Part shown: positions 8,475 through 16,308 of the stretch, one piece after another
How the letters are laid out: each line of letters begins with the position of its first letter
Position numbering within the stretch: the stretch's first letter is position 1
DNA from: UBA1181 sp963619325
Lineage (GTDB): Bacteria; Bacteroidota; Bacteroidia; Bacteroidales; Paludibacteraceae
Assembly: GCA_963619325.1 (NCBI GenBank)
Contig: CAVEVQ010000027.1
Location: 1 to 35,370 of the forward strand
Direction of reading: 5' to 3'
DNA: 35,370 nt
Translations under genes and position numbers: made by a program
Notes under the pieces: generated by a model
What the model was told of the DNA's origin: nothing
Databases searched by the model: none
The model's input: only the letters and a program-made list of their open reading frames with translations

Positions 8475-9242
8475 TTAATCCATTTGGAAATACAGGTTGT
8501 CTTTAGACAGGTAGTCGAATTTGGAATTGTCACCCTCGAAAAACGTGGCGTGAAAATCATCCACCTGCTTGACAGGAAGCAGCAGGCTTTTGTACAGGGC
8601 TTTCTCCACTTTGGTCATGCCTTCGTATTTACCAGACTTGAGCACCTCGTCCTGCTGATATACAATCGCCGTCTCCAAGTTCATGAGGGACATAAGCACG
8701 CTGATTATAGGCATCGTCGTCTTGACAGACTTCAATGTGGACTGAAATCCGCTCAACCCTGCAGCAGGTGTGAAGGTCTCAGCCTCTGTCTTTGCCCTCA
8801 GTATGCCGTAGCATATCATCCTTTCATACCAAGTGTCGGGTATCTCCTGCTCGTCATACCAATTGTATAAGGAGAATGCGAGGAATTTAATCAGTCCTAC
8901 CACTGCCAATTCCGACATTGCGCCGACCATAGCCTCTTTTTGGGAATCACTGTAGACGGAGTAATCCTTGTTTTTGCAGTTCTGGATGATGGTCTTCAGT
9001 GGGAATCCGTTCTGGGACATGGAGTCCAAATCCAAGTTGGCTATCCATTCTATTTTATTTCGGGTCACAGTCTGCGCCAATTTGCCTGTCACATACTTCA
9101 AGTCATTGAGCATAGGAATCAACACTGAATTTGCCACTTCCCTCCAAGTTCCTGTGACCATCCTTCGTTTGTTGGCATCCCAATGCTCCTTGGCGAAGCG
9201 GTATTGTATGTAGCGCACCATCCAATTACGCAAGGACATCAT
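8475..9242 (-). CDS. Accessory protein, probably the C-terminal remnant of a larger (phage-like) protein
   Basis: From the ATG at 9242 this encodes 255 residues beginning MMSLRNWMVRYIQYRFAKEH. No domain is recognised with certainty. Two hydrophobic segments stand out (about residues 110-130, ELAVVGLIKFLAFSLYNWY, and 170-190, MPIISVLMSLMNLETAIVY). The frame is open for 40 more codons upstream, to a stop at 9363-9365 inside the dnaJ terminator. The last of these codons read NCWGKL directly before MMSLRNW, which looks like protein continuing. I therefore infer a truncated gene whose 5' part was lost at the junction near 9300-9345. The pattern WGK-x4-LRxWM-x6-RF reminds me of C-terminal parts of giant virion proteins in Bacteroidota phages, from memory only. 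A purine-rich GGGGA lies just before the ATG, so the remnant might still be translated. Base composition is GC-richer than the convergent gene. Confidence 0.6.
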   Translation of the reverse strand: MMSLRNWMVRYIQYRFAKEHWDANKRRMVTGTWREVANSVLIPMLNDLKYVTGKLAQTVTRNKIEWIANLDLDSMSQNGFPLKTIIQNCKNKDYSVYSDSQKEAMVGAMSELAVVGLIKFLAFSLYNWYDEQEIPDTWYERMICYGILRAKTEAETFTPAAGLSGFQSTLKSVKTTMPIISVLMSLMNLETAIVYQQDEVLKSGKYEGMTKVEKALYKSLLLPVKQVDDFHATFFEGDNSKFDYLSKDNLYFQMD

Positions 9243-9346
9243 AAGTTTTCCCCAGCAATTGGATGTGAAAGGAAAAGAACAAGGGGAGTAGGGAAGATTG
9301 TCGATATAAGAACAATAGGCAAAAGTATTGATTAAGCAAATATATG

Positions 9347-9386
9347 AAAAAAAAGGCGGTGGTCAAATCCATCGCCTTTTTTCTGT
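9347..9386 (-). terminator. Terminator of the grpE-dnaJ operon
   Basis: The stem pairs 9347-9362 (core GGCGGTGG) with 9369-9384 (core CCATCGCC), with one G-T type mismatch and A/T-runs on both sides. It lies 35 bases downstream of the dnaJ stop on the minus strand and marks the right-hand limit of the accessory island. Confidence 0.85.
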
Positions 9387-9420
9387 ATGTTGTCAAAAGT
9401 CTGACTATTAAATCTTACTA

Positions 9421-10575
9421 TTACCTGAACATGTTTTTGAAATGTTTGATAAATTCACGCTTTGCACTTGCCGATGGCTGTACATTGTCTGAATTTGCCA
9501 AATCCTCGAAAATTTTCTTCTCTTCCTTGCTCAACTTCTCTGGTATGTAAACTCCAATGTTGACGAGCAAATCCCCTGTTCCATATCCATTCACACTTGG
9601 TAATCCTTTGCCTTTCAATCGAAGCACTTTGCCTGGTTGTGTTCCTGGGTCAATCTTGACTTTTACTTTTGAATCTACCGTCGGAATTTCTACCGTTCCT
9701 CCGTTGATTGCGGTGGTTACGGGCAATAACAAATTGTAAATCAAGTCGTTCTCGTCGCGAATCAATTCTGGGTCTTGCTCTTCCTCAATCACAATGTAAA
9801 GGTCTCCGTCAACTCCTCCATGCCGTGCCGCGTTTCCTTTGCCTCGCATAGACAACTGCATTCCGTCTGCCACACCTGCTGGAATCTTCACCGAAATAAC
9901 CTCTTCCGACATCACGATTCCCTCTCCATTACAGAAGGAACATTTCTTTTTGATAATCTTTCCTTCTCCGCCACAGTCAGGACAGGTGGACTGTGTCTGC
10001 ATGGCTCCGAATATAGAGTTTTGCACTCTCGTGATGCGACCGGTTCCCTTACATCTATCGCAGGTCGCGTACTCGTTGCCGTCTGCTCCCGTTCCGTTAC
10101 AATGTGAACATGCGACATATCTTTTGACTTTGATCTTCTTCTCAACCCCCGTGGCAATCTCTTTCAACGAAAGTTTCAAACGTGCGCGAAGGTCGGTTCC
10201 CTTCCTCGTCTGACGATAGGTTCTCCCTGATGCTCCTCCGAATCCTTCTCCGAAGAAACTGCCAAAGTGTCCACCAAACAAATCTCCAAAGTTGGAGAAT
10301 ATGTCCTCCATAGACATTCCTTGTCCGCTGAATCCACCTCCTGCGGCGCCTCCAACGCCTGCATGTCCGAATTGGTCGTATCGCTGGCGTTTCTGTGGGT
10401 CACTCAACACATCGTAGGCTTCTGCGGCTTCCTTGAACTTCTCCTCGGCCTCTTTGTCTCCCGGATTTTTGTCAGGGTGGTATTGTATGGCTTTTTTCCT
10501 ATACGCTTTTTTTATTTCGTCGGCACTCGCTGTCTTTGAGACACCCAGCACTTCGTAATAATCTCTTTTCTCCAT
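9421..10575 (-). CDS. dnaJ: Chaperone protein DnaJ
   Basis: The 384-residue Hsp40 co-chaperone delivers unfolded proteins to DnaK and stimulates its ATPase. Domains in order are the J-domain (1-70, starting KRDYYEVLGVSKTASADEIK, with HPD in YHPDKNPGD), a Gly/Phe-rich linker (about 75-125) and the zinc-binding domain with four CxxCxGxG repeats (CSHCNGTG, CDRCKGTG, CPDCGGEG, CSFCNGEG). The C-terminal substrate-binding and dimerisation domain follows. All four zinc repeats are intact, so this is a class I DnaJ of normal length. It lies 20 bases downstream of grpE in the same direction and ends at a clear terminator. dnaK is not in this window. Confidence 0.98.
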   Translation of the reverse strand: MEKRDYYEVLGVSKTASADEIKKAYRKKAIQYHPDKNPGDKEAEEKFKEAAEAYDVLSDPQKRQRYDQFGHAGVGGAAGGGFSGQGMSMEDIFSNFGDLFGGHFGSFFGEGFGGASGRTYRQTRKGTDLRARLKLSLKEIATGVEKKIKVKRYVACSHCNGTGADGNEYATCDRCKGTGRITRVQNSIFGAMQTQSTCPDCGGEGKIIKKKCSFCNGEGIVMSEEVISVKIPAGVADGMQLSMRGKGNAARHGGVDGDLYIVIEEEQDPELIRDENDLIYNLLLPVTTAINGGTVEIPTVDSKVKVKIDPGTQPGKVLRLKGKGLPSVNGYGTGDLLVNIGVYIPEKLSKEEKKIFEDLANSDNVQPSASAKREFIKHFKNMFR

Positions 10576-10595
10576 CTCTTTTCCTTTCGTCTTTT

Positions 10596-11180
10596 TTATT
10601 CACCAACGACTACTTTGGCATAGCGGATGACTTTCTCGTTCAAGGTGTAACCCTTTTGTGTGCAGTCGATCACCTTACCTTTTAGGTCGTCTGTCGGAGC
10701 AGGAATTTTCGCAATGGCCTCGTGGAAATCGGTGTCAAATCCTTGTGCGTCTGTCTGTATCTCTTTGACACCTTTCTGCTCTAAAAATTTGACGAACTTA
10801 CTGTGAATCAACTGCATACCTTCTTTCACTGCCTCCACTTCTTTTGCCTCGCTCATAGCTTTCTCCGCTCTCTCAAAGTCATCTATCAATGGCAATAAGT
10901 CTTTGAAGATGTTCTCTCCTGCCGACTTGATTAATTCTGATTTCTCTTTTAATGTACGTTTCTTATAATTCTCAAAATCGGCGTAAAGACGCAAATAGTC
11001 ATTGTGCATTGTCTCGCATTTCTGCTTCAATTCGTCAACTTCTTTCTGAAAATCTGCCGTTTTGTCAGTCTCTTCTGCGTTGATCGTCTCGTCAGTCTTT
11101 GTTTGAGTCTCTTCTTTGTTTTCTGTAACTTCTTCATTCACAGAATTTTGCTCTTGACTCTCTTGCTTCTGATCTTCCAT
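10596..11180 (-). CDS. grpE: Nucleotide exchange factor GrpE
   Basis: The 194-residue GrpE releases ADP from DnaK and so completes the chaperone cycle begun by DnaJ, encoded next door. The first 45 or so residues are a Glu/Gln/Thr-rich disordered tail. A long coiled-coil dimerisation helix follows (about 45-90), including the family signature LRLYADFENYKKRTLKEK. The beta-domain near the C-terminus has FDTDFHEAIAKIP and the ending GYTLNEKVIRYAKVVV. It is the first gene of the grpE-dnaJ pair. A perfect 14-base inverted repeat lies about 110 bases upstream (11287-11300) and may help to regulate it. Confidence 0.98.
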   Translation of the reverse strand: MEDQKQESQEQNSVNEEVTENKEETQTKTDETINAEETDKTADFQKEVDELKQKCETMHNDYLRLYADFENYKKRTLKEKSELIKSAGENIFKDLLPLIDDFERAEKAMSEAKEVEAVKEGMQLIHSKFVKFLEQKGVKEIQTDAQGFDTDFHEAIAKIPAPTDDLKGKVIDCTQKGYTLNEKVIRYAKVVVGE

Positions 11181-11286
11181 ATTTTATTTTTTTATTTATT
11201 TTCTTTCATTTACTAATTTGTACCCTCAAATAGTTTGCCATTCTGTCCTATCGGTCATTTTGTCATTTTTTTTTGTGTCTAAATTA

Positions 11287-11300
11287 TGACAAATTTGTCA
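11287..11300. promoter_or_regulatory. Perfect 14-base palindrome between grpE and kdsB, possible operator
   Basis: TGACAAATTTGTCA is fully self-complementary, and a third half-site TTTGTCA lies nearby at 11259-11265. It sits in the divergent region, 107 bases before grpE and 60 before kdsB. The position and shape suit a repressor or activator site, perhaps for heat shock, but no regulator can be named from the sequence. Confidence 0.45.
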
Positions 11301-11359
11301 GTTGCCTTTCTCATTCATTATATGTATTTTTGTTTTGTTTTTTTGTCTAACATTTGAAT

Positions 11360-12130
11360 ATGGATAAAAGTAAATTTATAGGAATTATTCCTGCAAGATA
11401 TGCGTCTTCGCGTTTTCCTGGAAAGCCTTTGCAACTGATTGGTGGAAAAAGTATGATTCAACGTGTCTACGAACAGGTCGCTATGGTTCTTGACACTGTT
11501 TATGTGGCAACTGACGACCAACGAATTTTCGATGCTGTCGTGGATTTCGGTGGTAGAGTGGTTATGACGTCCTCTAATCACAAAAGTGGTACTGACCGCG
11601 TTTACGAGGCATTCCAAAAAATAGGGGAAGGAAAGGAGGTCGTTATCAACATTCAAGGTGACGAGCCTTTTATCCAAACTTCTCAGATTGAGACAATTTG
11701 CCAATGTTTCAACGACCCCTCCACACAAATAGCAACCCTCGTAAAGCCTTTCACTCCCTCGGATGGAACTGCTGCGCTTTTCAACCCCAACTCTCCTAAA
11801 GTGTTGATTAACAAATATGACGAGGCTATCTATTTCAGTAGAAATGTGATTCCGTATCTTCGTGGAAAAGAGCAAGATGAATGGATAAACCTCCATACTT
11901 ACTTTAAGCATATCGGTATGTATGCCTACCGTGGGGATGTCCTGGCTGAAATTACCGCCTTGCCTCAGTCTTCTCTCGAATTGGCAGAGTCTTTGGAACA
12001 ATTGCGTTGGATTGAAAACGGCTACAAAATAAAAGTCGGACAAACAAATGTAGAGACTATCGGAATTGATACGCCTGAGGACTTGCAACGTGCCGAAGCA
12101 TTCTTGAAAATGAAGTCTATAATTTTTTGA
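11360..12130 (+). CDS. kdsB: 3-deoxy-manno-octulosonate cytidylyltransferase (CMP-Kdo synthetase)
   Basis: The 256-residue cytoplasmic enzyme activates Kdo with CTP to CMP-Kdo, the donor for the LPS inner core. Signatures are IIPARYASSRFPGKPL near the N-terminus, VYVATDDQRI, SGTDRVYEA and NIQGDEPFI (substrate and metal binding), and FKHIGMYAYR near residue 185. The ATG at 11360 gives MDKSKFIGIIPARY; a TTG six bases upstream in the same frame is unlikely. It is divergent from grpE. The M16 gene starts 11 bases after its stop and is probably cotranscribed. Confidence 0.97.
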   Translation: MDKSKFIGIIPARYASSRFPGKPLQLIGGKSMIQRVYEQVAMVLDTVYVATDDQRIFDAVVDFGGRVVMTSSNHKSGTDRVYEAFQKIGEGKEVVINIQGDEPFIQTSQIETICQCFNDPSTQIATLVKPFTPSDGTAALFNPNSPKVLINKYDEAIYFSRNVIPYLRGKEQDEWINLHTYFKHIGMYAYRGDVLAEITALPQSSLELAESLEQLRWIENGYKIKVGQTNVETIGIDTPEDLQRAEAFLKMKSIIF

Positions 12131-12141
12131 AAAAATAGGAA

Positions 12142-13428
12142 ATGACCAATCGCCCCCCTATACAGCCGATAGAAAATCTTTCTTTCCCGAATTTTTGTAA
12201 TTCAAAATTATCAAACCAAATACCAATTGATTTTATTGAGGTTGATCTTCAAGATTTAATTGTACTTGATTTCGTGTTTGGTATAGGAACTGCTCACCAA
12301 AAACACTTTTTTGTTAATAGCTTCGCCTTGAAGATGTTGTTGGAGGGTACTTCCAAGCATTCTTCAAAGCAAATTTCTGAGTTCTTGGATTATCATGGCG
12401 CATCTGTGAATGTGAAAAACGATCGTGAATACTCCAGAATCAGGCTTGTCGTATTACGGAAATATCTGCCTAAGTTTTTGCCTTTCTTATACGAGGTGTT
12501 TTCTGACCCCGTCTTTCCTGAGTCTGAGTTTGAAATTAAAAGGAGAAGATTCCGCCAAAGTTTTGAGGTGGATGAACGGACTGTTGAGACTATGGCTTAT
12601 CGAGGCTTTTATAGTTGCATCTATGGGACTGAGGGCACATTTGGACGCGTTCCTGTCTTGTTGGACATTGATTGCCTGCAGTTAGATTGGGTGAGGAATT
12701 ACTATCGTGATAATTATCATTTTGAAAATCTGAAGATTTATGTGTCAGGAAAACTTTCCGATAGTGATTGTAAAATGATTGATGAGACTTTTGGCACTCT
12801 GCCTTTGTCTGCGAACTATGTGAAACCGAAATACGACTATGTGGAGAGTCCGCTAAAGGAACATCGATTATATATGCCGAAAGAGGATTCCGTGCAGTCG
12901 TGCATTAAGGTAGGCCGTCGGTTGTTCCGCTTAGATGATGCTTTTGATTTAGATGGCTTTTGGGTGCTAAACACAGTTCTTGGCGGTTATTTTGGCAGCC
13001 GTTTGATGAAAAACATCAGAGAAGAGAAAGGGTTCACTTATGGTATCGGTTCTGGTCTCTCTAATGTTTCTAATGATGTTGTTTGGTGTATCTCTACTCA
13101 AACAGGTAATCAGTATGTGGAGACTTTGCTTGAAGAGGTCTACCATGAGATTGAGTTGTTGCAAAATGATTTGATTTCAGAAAAGGAACTGACACAAGTG
13201 AAAAATTATGCAATCGGTGCTATGCTCCGTACTACTGAAAATTTCTCTTCTTTAATCTCTTGTTATATATCGTTAGACTTGCAGTTGAAAAACTTTTCGC
13301 AAGTTTATCAAAAAAGGGCAGAGGTCTTTCGCAATATCTCTGCGGAAGAAATTCGTCGCCTCGCTCAAAAATATCTTCAAAAATCTACTTTCTACGAGGT
13401 GGTTGCAGGTAAGGATAAAGCGGAATAA
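12142..13428 (+). CDS. M16 (insulinase/pitrilysin) family protein, zinc site absent
   Basis: The 428-residue protein has the two-domain M16B fold. The C-terminal hallmark REEKGFTYGIGSGLS, with the Arg and Tyr that bind substrate in active half-complexes, is present near residue 295. At the place where active members carry HxxEH before the EGT, this protein reads KMLLEGT (residues 64-70), so the zinc ligands are missing. In M16B peptidases an inactive R/Y subunit pairs with an active HxxEH subunit; this looks like such a non-catalytic partner, but no active partner lies nearby. There is no signal peptide, so it is probably cytoplasmic. It follows kdsB by 11 bases and ends at a strong terminator. 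The link with kdsB seems positional only. Confidence 0.85.
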   Translation: MTNRPPIQPIENLSFPNFCNSKLSNQIPIDFIEVDLQDLIVLDFVFGIGTAHQKHFFVNSFALKMLLEGTSKHSSKQISEFLDYHGASVNVKNDREYSRIRLVVLRKYLPKFLPFLYEVFSDPVFPESEFEIKRRRFRQSFEVDERTVETMAYRGFYSCIYGTEGTFGRVPVLLDIDCLQLDWVRNYYRDNYHFENLKIYVSGKLSDSDCKMIDETFGTLPLSANYVKPKYDYVESPLKEHRLYMPKEDSVQSCIKVGRRLFRLDDAFDLDGFWVLNTVLGGYFGSRLMKNIREEKGFTYGIGSGLSNVSNDVVWCISTQTGNQYVETLLEEVYHEIELLQNDLISEKELTQVKNYAIGAMLRTTENFSSLISCYISLDLQLKNFSQVYQKRAEVFRNISAEEIRRLAQKYLQKSTFYEVVAGKDKAE

Positions 13429-13430
13429 AA

Positions 13431-13475
13431 AAGAAGCGCAAAGTCTCATTTCTATGAGTTTTGCGCTTCTTTTTA
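13431..13475. terminator. Bidirectional terminator between the M16 gene and der
   Basis: AAGAAGCGCAAA (13431-13442) pairs with TTTGCGCTTCTT (13460-13471), and an inner CTCAT/ATGAG pair extends the hairpin. A/T-runs flank both sides. It lies between two convergent stops (13428 plus, 13490 minus). Confidence 0.9.
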
Positions 13476-13489
13476 TGATTTGTCGTCCT

Positions 13490-14803
13490 TTATTTTTGAC
13501 GGATAAAGATATTGATTGGCGTGCCTGTGAAATCCCACTCCGAACGTAGCTTGTTCTCCAAAAAACGCTTGTATGGTTCTTTCACATATTGAGGTAAGTT
13601 GGCATAGAACACGAATGAAGGTATTTGCGTGTCCGGCAACTGCATAACATACTTGATTTTAATGTACTTGCCCTTGTTGGCTGGCGGAGGGTAGTTTTCT
13701 ATTAATGGTAAGAAAAACTCATTGAGTTTGCTTGTCGTAATCTTTTTCTTCTTGTTTTCATATACCTCCTTAGCCGCCTCCATGACCTTTAGAATCCTTT
13801 GCTTCGTGATGGCGGAGGTGAATACGATTGGGAAATCGGTAAATGGCGCTAAACGCTCTCTAATCGCTTTTTCGACGATAAGCGTACTTTTCGCATCTTT
13901 CTCCGTTACCAAATCCCATTTATTGACACAGACTACGAGCCCCTTCTTGTTGCGCTGTATCAACTGAACAATATTCATATCCTGGGCCTCAATGCCTCGT
14001 GTGGCATCGATCATCAAAATGCAGACATCAGAATTTTCAATGGAACGGATTGAGCGAATGACAGAGAAATACTCCAAGTCTTCGGTTACTTTTCCTTTTT
14101 TACGAATCCCTGCAGTGTCTACCAACACGAAATCAAAACCGAATTTGTTGAAGCGTGTATTTGTGCTGTCACGCGTCGTTCCCGCTATGTCTGTAACAAT
14201 GTAGCGGTCTTCTCCGATGAAAGCATTGATGATAGACGATTTCCCTGCATTGGGTCTCCCCACAACTGCAATGTGTGGCAAATCTATCTCGTCGTCTTCT
14301 TCCGTCTTCTTTGGTAACTTCTCTAAGATGAGGTCTAACAAATCTCCTGTCCCAGCTCCTGAGATAGAGGAGATATTGCATGGATCTCCCAAACCTAAAC
14401 GATAGAATTCGGCAGAGTAGTATTGTGTCTCTGTATTGTCTACTTTATTACTCACCAAAATCACTGGCTTCTTGTTCTGACGAAGAATCTGTGCCACCTG
14501 GTCGTCCAAATCTGTCACTCCACTCATCACGTCAACGACGAATAGTATCACGTCTGCCTCCTCTATGGCTATCTTCACTTGTTTTCGTATTTCCTCCTCG
14601 AAAATATCATCCGAATTGACCACCCATCCTCCTGTGTCAATGATGGAAAACTCTTGTCCGTTCCAATCTACTTTCCCATATTGGCGGTCACGCGTAGTCC
14701 CCGCTTCTTCATTTACAATGGCTCGACGTGTTTGCGTCAATCTATTGAATAATGTCGATTTCCCTACATTCGGGCGACCGACAATGGCAACTAAATTACT
14801 CAT
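13490..14803 (-). CDS. der: Ribosome assembly GTPase Der (EngA)
   Basis: This 437-residue protein has the double G-domain layout unique to Der, which helps to mature the 50S subunit. G-domain 1 has VGRPNVGKST near residue 8, DTGGW and SNKVD. G-domain 2 has VGRPNAGKSS near residue 183, DTAGI and VNKWD. A C-terminal KH-like domain follows (about 350-437). Length is normal. It lies downstream of era on the minus strand with a 90-base gap, a pairing common in Bacteroidota, and both are probably expressed together. Confidence 0.98.
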   Translation of the reverse strand: MSNLVAIVGRPNVGKSTLFNRLTQTRRAIVNEEAGTTRDRQYGKVDWNGQEFSIIDTGGWVVNSDDIFEEEIRKQVKIAIEEADVILFVVDVMSGVTDLDDQVAQILRQNKKPVILVSNKVDNTETQYYSAEFYRLGLGDPCNISSISGAGTGDLLDLILEKLPKKTEEDDEIDLPHIAVVGRPNAGKSSIINAFIGEDRYIVTDIAGTTRDSTNTRFNKFGFDFVLVDTAGIRKKGKVTEDLEYFSVIRSIRSIENSDVCILMIDATRGIEAQDMNIVQLIQRNKKGLVVCVNKWDLVTEKDAKSTLIVEKAIRERLAPFTDFPIVFTSAITKQRILKVMEAAKEVYENKKKKITTSKLNEFFLPLIENYPPPANKGKYIKIKYVMQLPDTQIPSFVFYANLPQYVKEPYKRFLENKLRSEWDFTGTPINIFIRQK

Positions 14804-14893
14804 TTGGATTGTTGTTTTTATTTAGGATTTAGTTGTTGAATCTTTACGTGGATAAAGAGTCTTTCTGCTTCTCAACATCATAATAACTACTCG

Positions 14894-15775
14894 TTATTCT
14901 TGTTGATAGCCAAATTCTTTTAATTTCTTATCTCGGTTTCTCCAATCTTTCTCTACCTTCACGAAAATTTCCAAAAAAACCTTCTTGTCAAAGAAACTTT
15001 CTATGTCTTTTCTTGCTTCTATGCCTATCCTCTTCAGCATCTTGCCTCCTTGACCAATGATGATTCCTTTTTGCGAATCTCGTTCAACGTATATGACTGC
15101 ATTGATCCTAATCAATTTCTTGTCTTCTTTAAACTGCTCAACTACGACTTCCACCGAGTAGGGTATTTCCTTGTCGTATGAGGTCAAAATCTTCTCGCGG
15201 ATAATCTCGGTAACGAAGAATCGCGCAGGTTTGTCGGTCAACGCATCTTTCTCAAAAAATGGAGGCGAGTCTGGCAACAAGTCCTTGATACGTTTTAGCA
15301 GATAATCTAAGTTGAAGTTGTTTTTTGCCGAAATCGGAATTATCTCTGCATTAGGTAACTCTGATCCCCATTTTTCAACAAGAGCCTCCAAATCTTTCTG
15401 ATTCGTCAAATCAATCTTGTTGATGACCAAAATGACAGGGGCTTTTTGCTTCTTCACCTTTTCCAAAAAGTCTGCGTTCTTATCTGCTTTCTCCACCATG
15501 TCTGTGACATAGAGGATGACATCGGCATCCGTCAAGGCACTTGTCGAGAAGCTGAGCATAGACTCCTGCAACTTATAGTTAGGCTTCAACACTCCAGGTG
15601 TGTCTGAATAGACAATCTGGAAATCTTCTCCATTCACGATACCTAAGATACGATGACGGGTCGTCTGCGCTTTCGAGGTGATGATTGAGATTTTCTCGCC
15701 CACAAGCGCATTCATCAACGTAGACTTTCCCACATTGGGGTTTCCAACTATATTTACGAAGCCTGCCTTATGCAT
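14894..15775 (-). CDS. era: Ribosome assembly GTPase Era
   Basis: The 293-residue GTPase binds the 3' end of 16S rRNA and acts in 30S maturation. The N-terminal G-domain has VGNPNVGKST (about 10-19), DTPGV and INKIDL. The C-terminal KH RNA-binding domain contains GIIIGQGGKMLKRIGIEARK. All key residues are present and length is normal. It is the upstream gene of the era-der pair and is divergent from the DUF805 gene. Confidence 0.98.
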   Translation of the reverse strand: MHKAGFVNIVGNPNVGKSTLMNALVGEKISIITSKAQTTRHRILGIVNGEDFQIVYSDTPGVLKPNYKLQESMLSFSTSALTDADVILYVTDMVEKADKNADFLEKVKKQKAPVILVINKIDLTNQKDLEALVEKWGSELPNAEIIPISAKNNFNLDYLLKRIKDLLPDSPPFFEKDALTDKPARFFVTEIIREKILTSYDKEIPYSVEVVVEQFKEDKKLIRINAVIYVERDSQKGIIIGQGGKMLKRIGIEARKDIESFFDKKVFLEIFVKVEKDWRNRDKKLKEFGYQQE

Positions 15776-15811
15776 TGTAATTTTTTTACAAATAAGATTT
15801 CACAAAAATTT

Positions 15812-15842
15812 TTGTAAAGGTAGCATTTTTTCGGTACATTTG
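15812..15842 (+). promoter_or_regulatory. Candidate promoter of the DUF805 gene
   Basis: TTG (15812-15814), a 20-base spacer and TACATTTG (15835-15842) fit the Bacteroidota -33/-7 pattern closely. The ATG follows 27 bases after the -7 box. Confidence 0.7.
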
Positions 15843-15868
15843 CGCCATTAACTTTATAATTTATTATT

Positions 15869-16240
15869 ATGATTGAGAATTACAAAAATGTTGTTTTTAA
15901 CAACTATGCGAATTTTGAAGGTAGAGCCCGCAGAAGAGAGTATTGGCTTTTTTATTTGGCAAATGCGATTATCTATTTGATTTTATTTCTTTTTTGTCTT
16001 GGTCTTGACTACTCAATATTAATAGACGCTGTTTGGGGTATTTTGGGGTTAGTGCTTCTTATTCCTGGTTTAGCCTTGTCTGTACGGAGGCTTCACGATA
16101 CCAACAGGTCGGGTTGGTGGCTTTTAATCAGTCTTATTCCTATTATCGGAACAATCATTTTCTTTGTTTTTTCTGTTCTTCCAGGCACAGAAGGTGAAAA
16201 TGAATATGGACCAGATCCTAAGGCAAACGAATTGAAGTAA
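15869..16240 (+). CDS. DUF805 family inner-membrane protein
   Basis: The 123-residue protein has the DUF805 pattern: an N-terminal FEGRARRREYWLFYL motif, three to four hydrophobic segments (about residues 30-50, 53-72 and 85-108), and the loop SVRRLHDTNRSGWWLLI. It ends with a short polar tail (GENEYGPDPKAN) typical of the family. The family is widespread in bacterial inner membranes but has no settled function. It is a single-gene unit with its own promoter and a terminator 20 bases downstream. Confidence 0.93.
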   Translation: MIENYKNVVFNNYANFEGRARRREYWLFYLANAIIYLILFLFCLGLDYSILIDAVWGILGLVLLIPGLALSVRRLHDTNRSGWWLLISLIPIIGTIIFFVFSVLPGTEGENEYGPDPKANELK

Positions 16241-16260
16241 TTTATTGTTTTCATAAAACG

Positions 16261-16293
16261 AAAAGGGGAGCGTTAATGTTCCCCTTTCTTTTT
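16261..16293. terminator. Terminator between the DUF805 and nucleotidyltransferase genes
   Basis: AAAGGGGA (16262-16269) pairs with TCCCCTTT (16280-16287) and a T-rich run follows. Both flanking genes converge on it, and A/T-runs occur on both sides. Confidence 0.8.
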
Positions 16294-16308
16294 GCTTATT
16301 GGTTCATT

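Noticed and set aside
9302..9331. Possible flanking direct repeat of the island, compared with 5983-6003
   Set aside because: Both contain GATATAA, AATAGG and TATTGA in order, but several gaps are needed to align them in AT-rich DNA. Not strong enough to call a target-site duplication or attachment site.
11318..12088. Open frame of 256 codons on the minus strand opposite kdsB
   Set aside because: The plus strand carries all kdsB motifs; the antisense product has no recognisable features and arises from codon bias.
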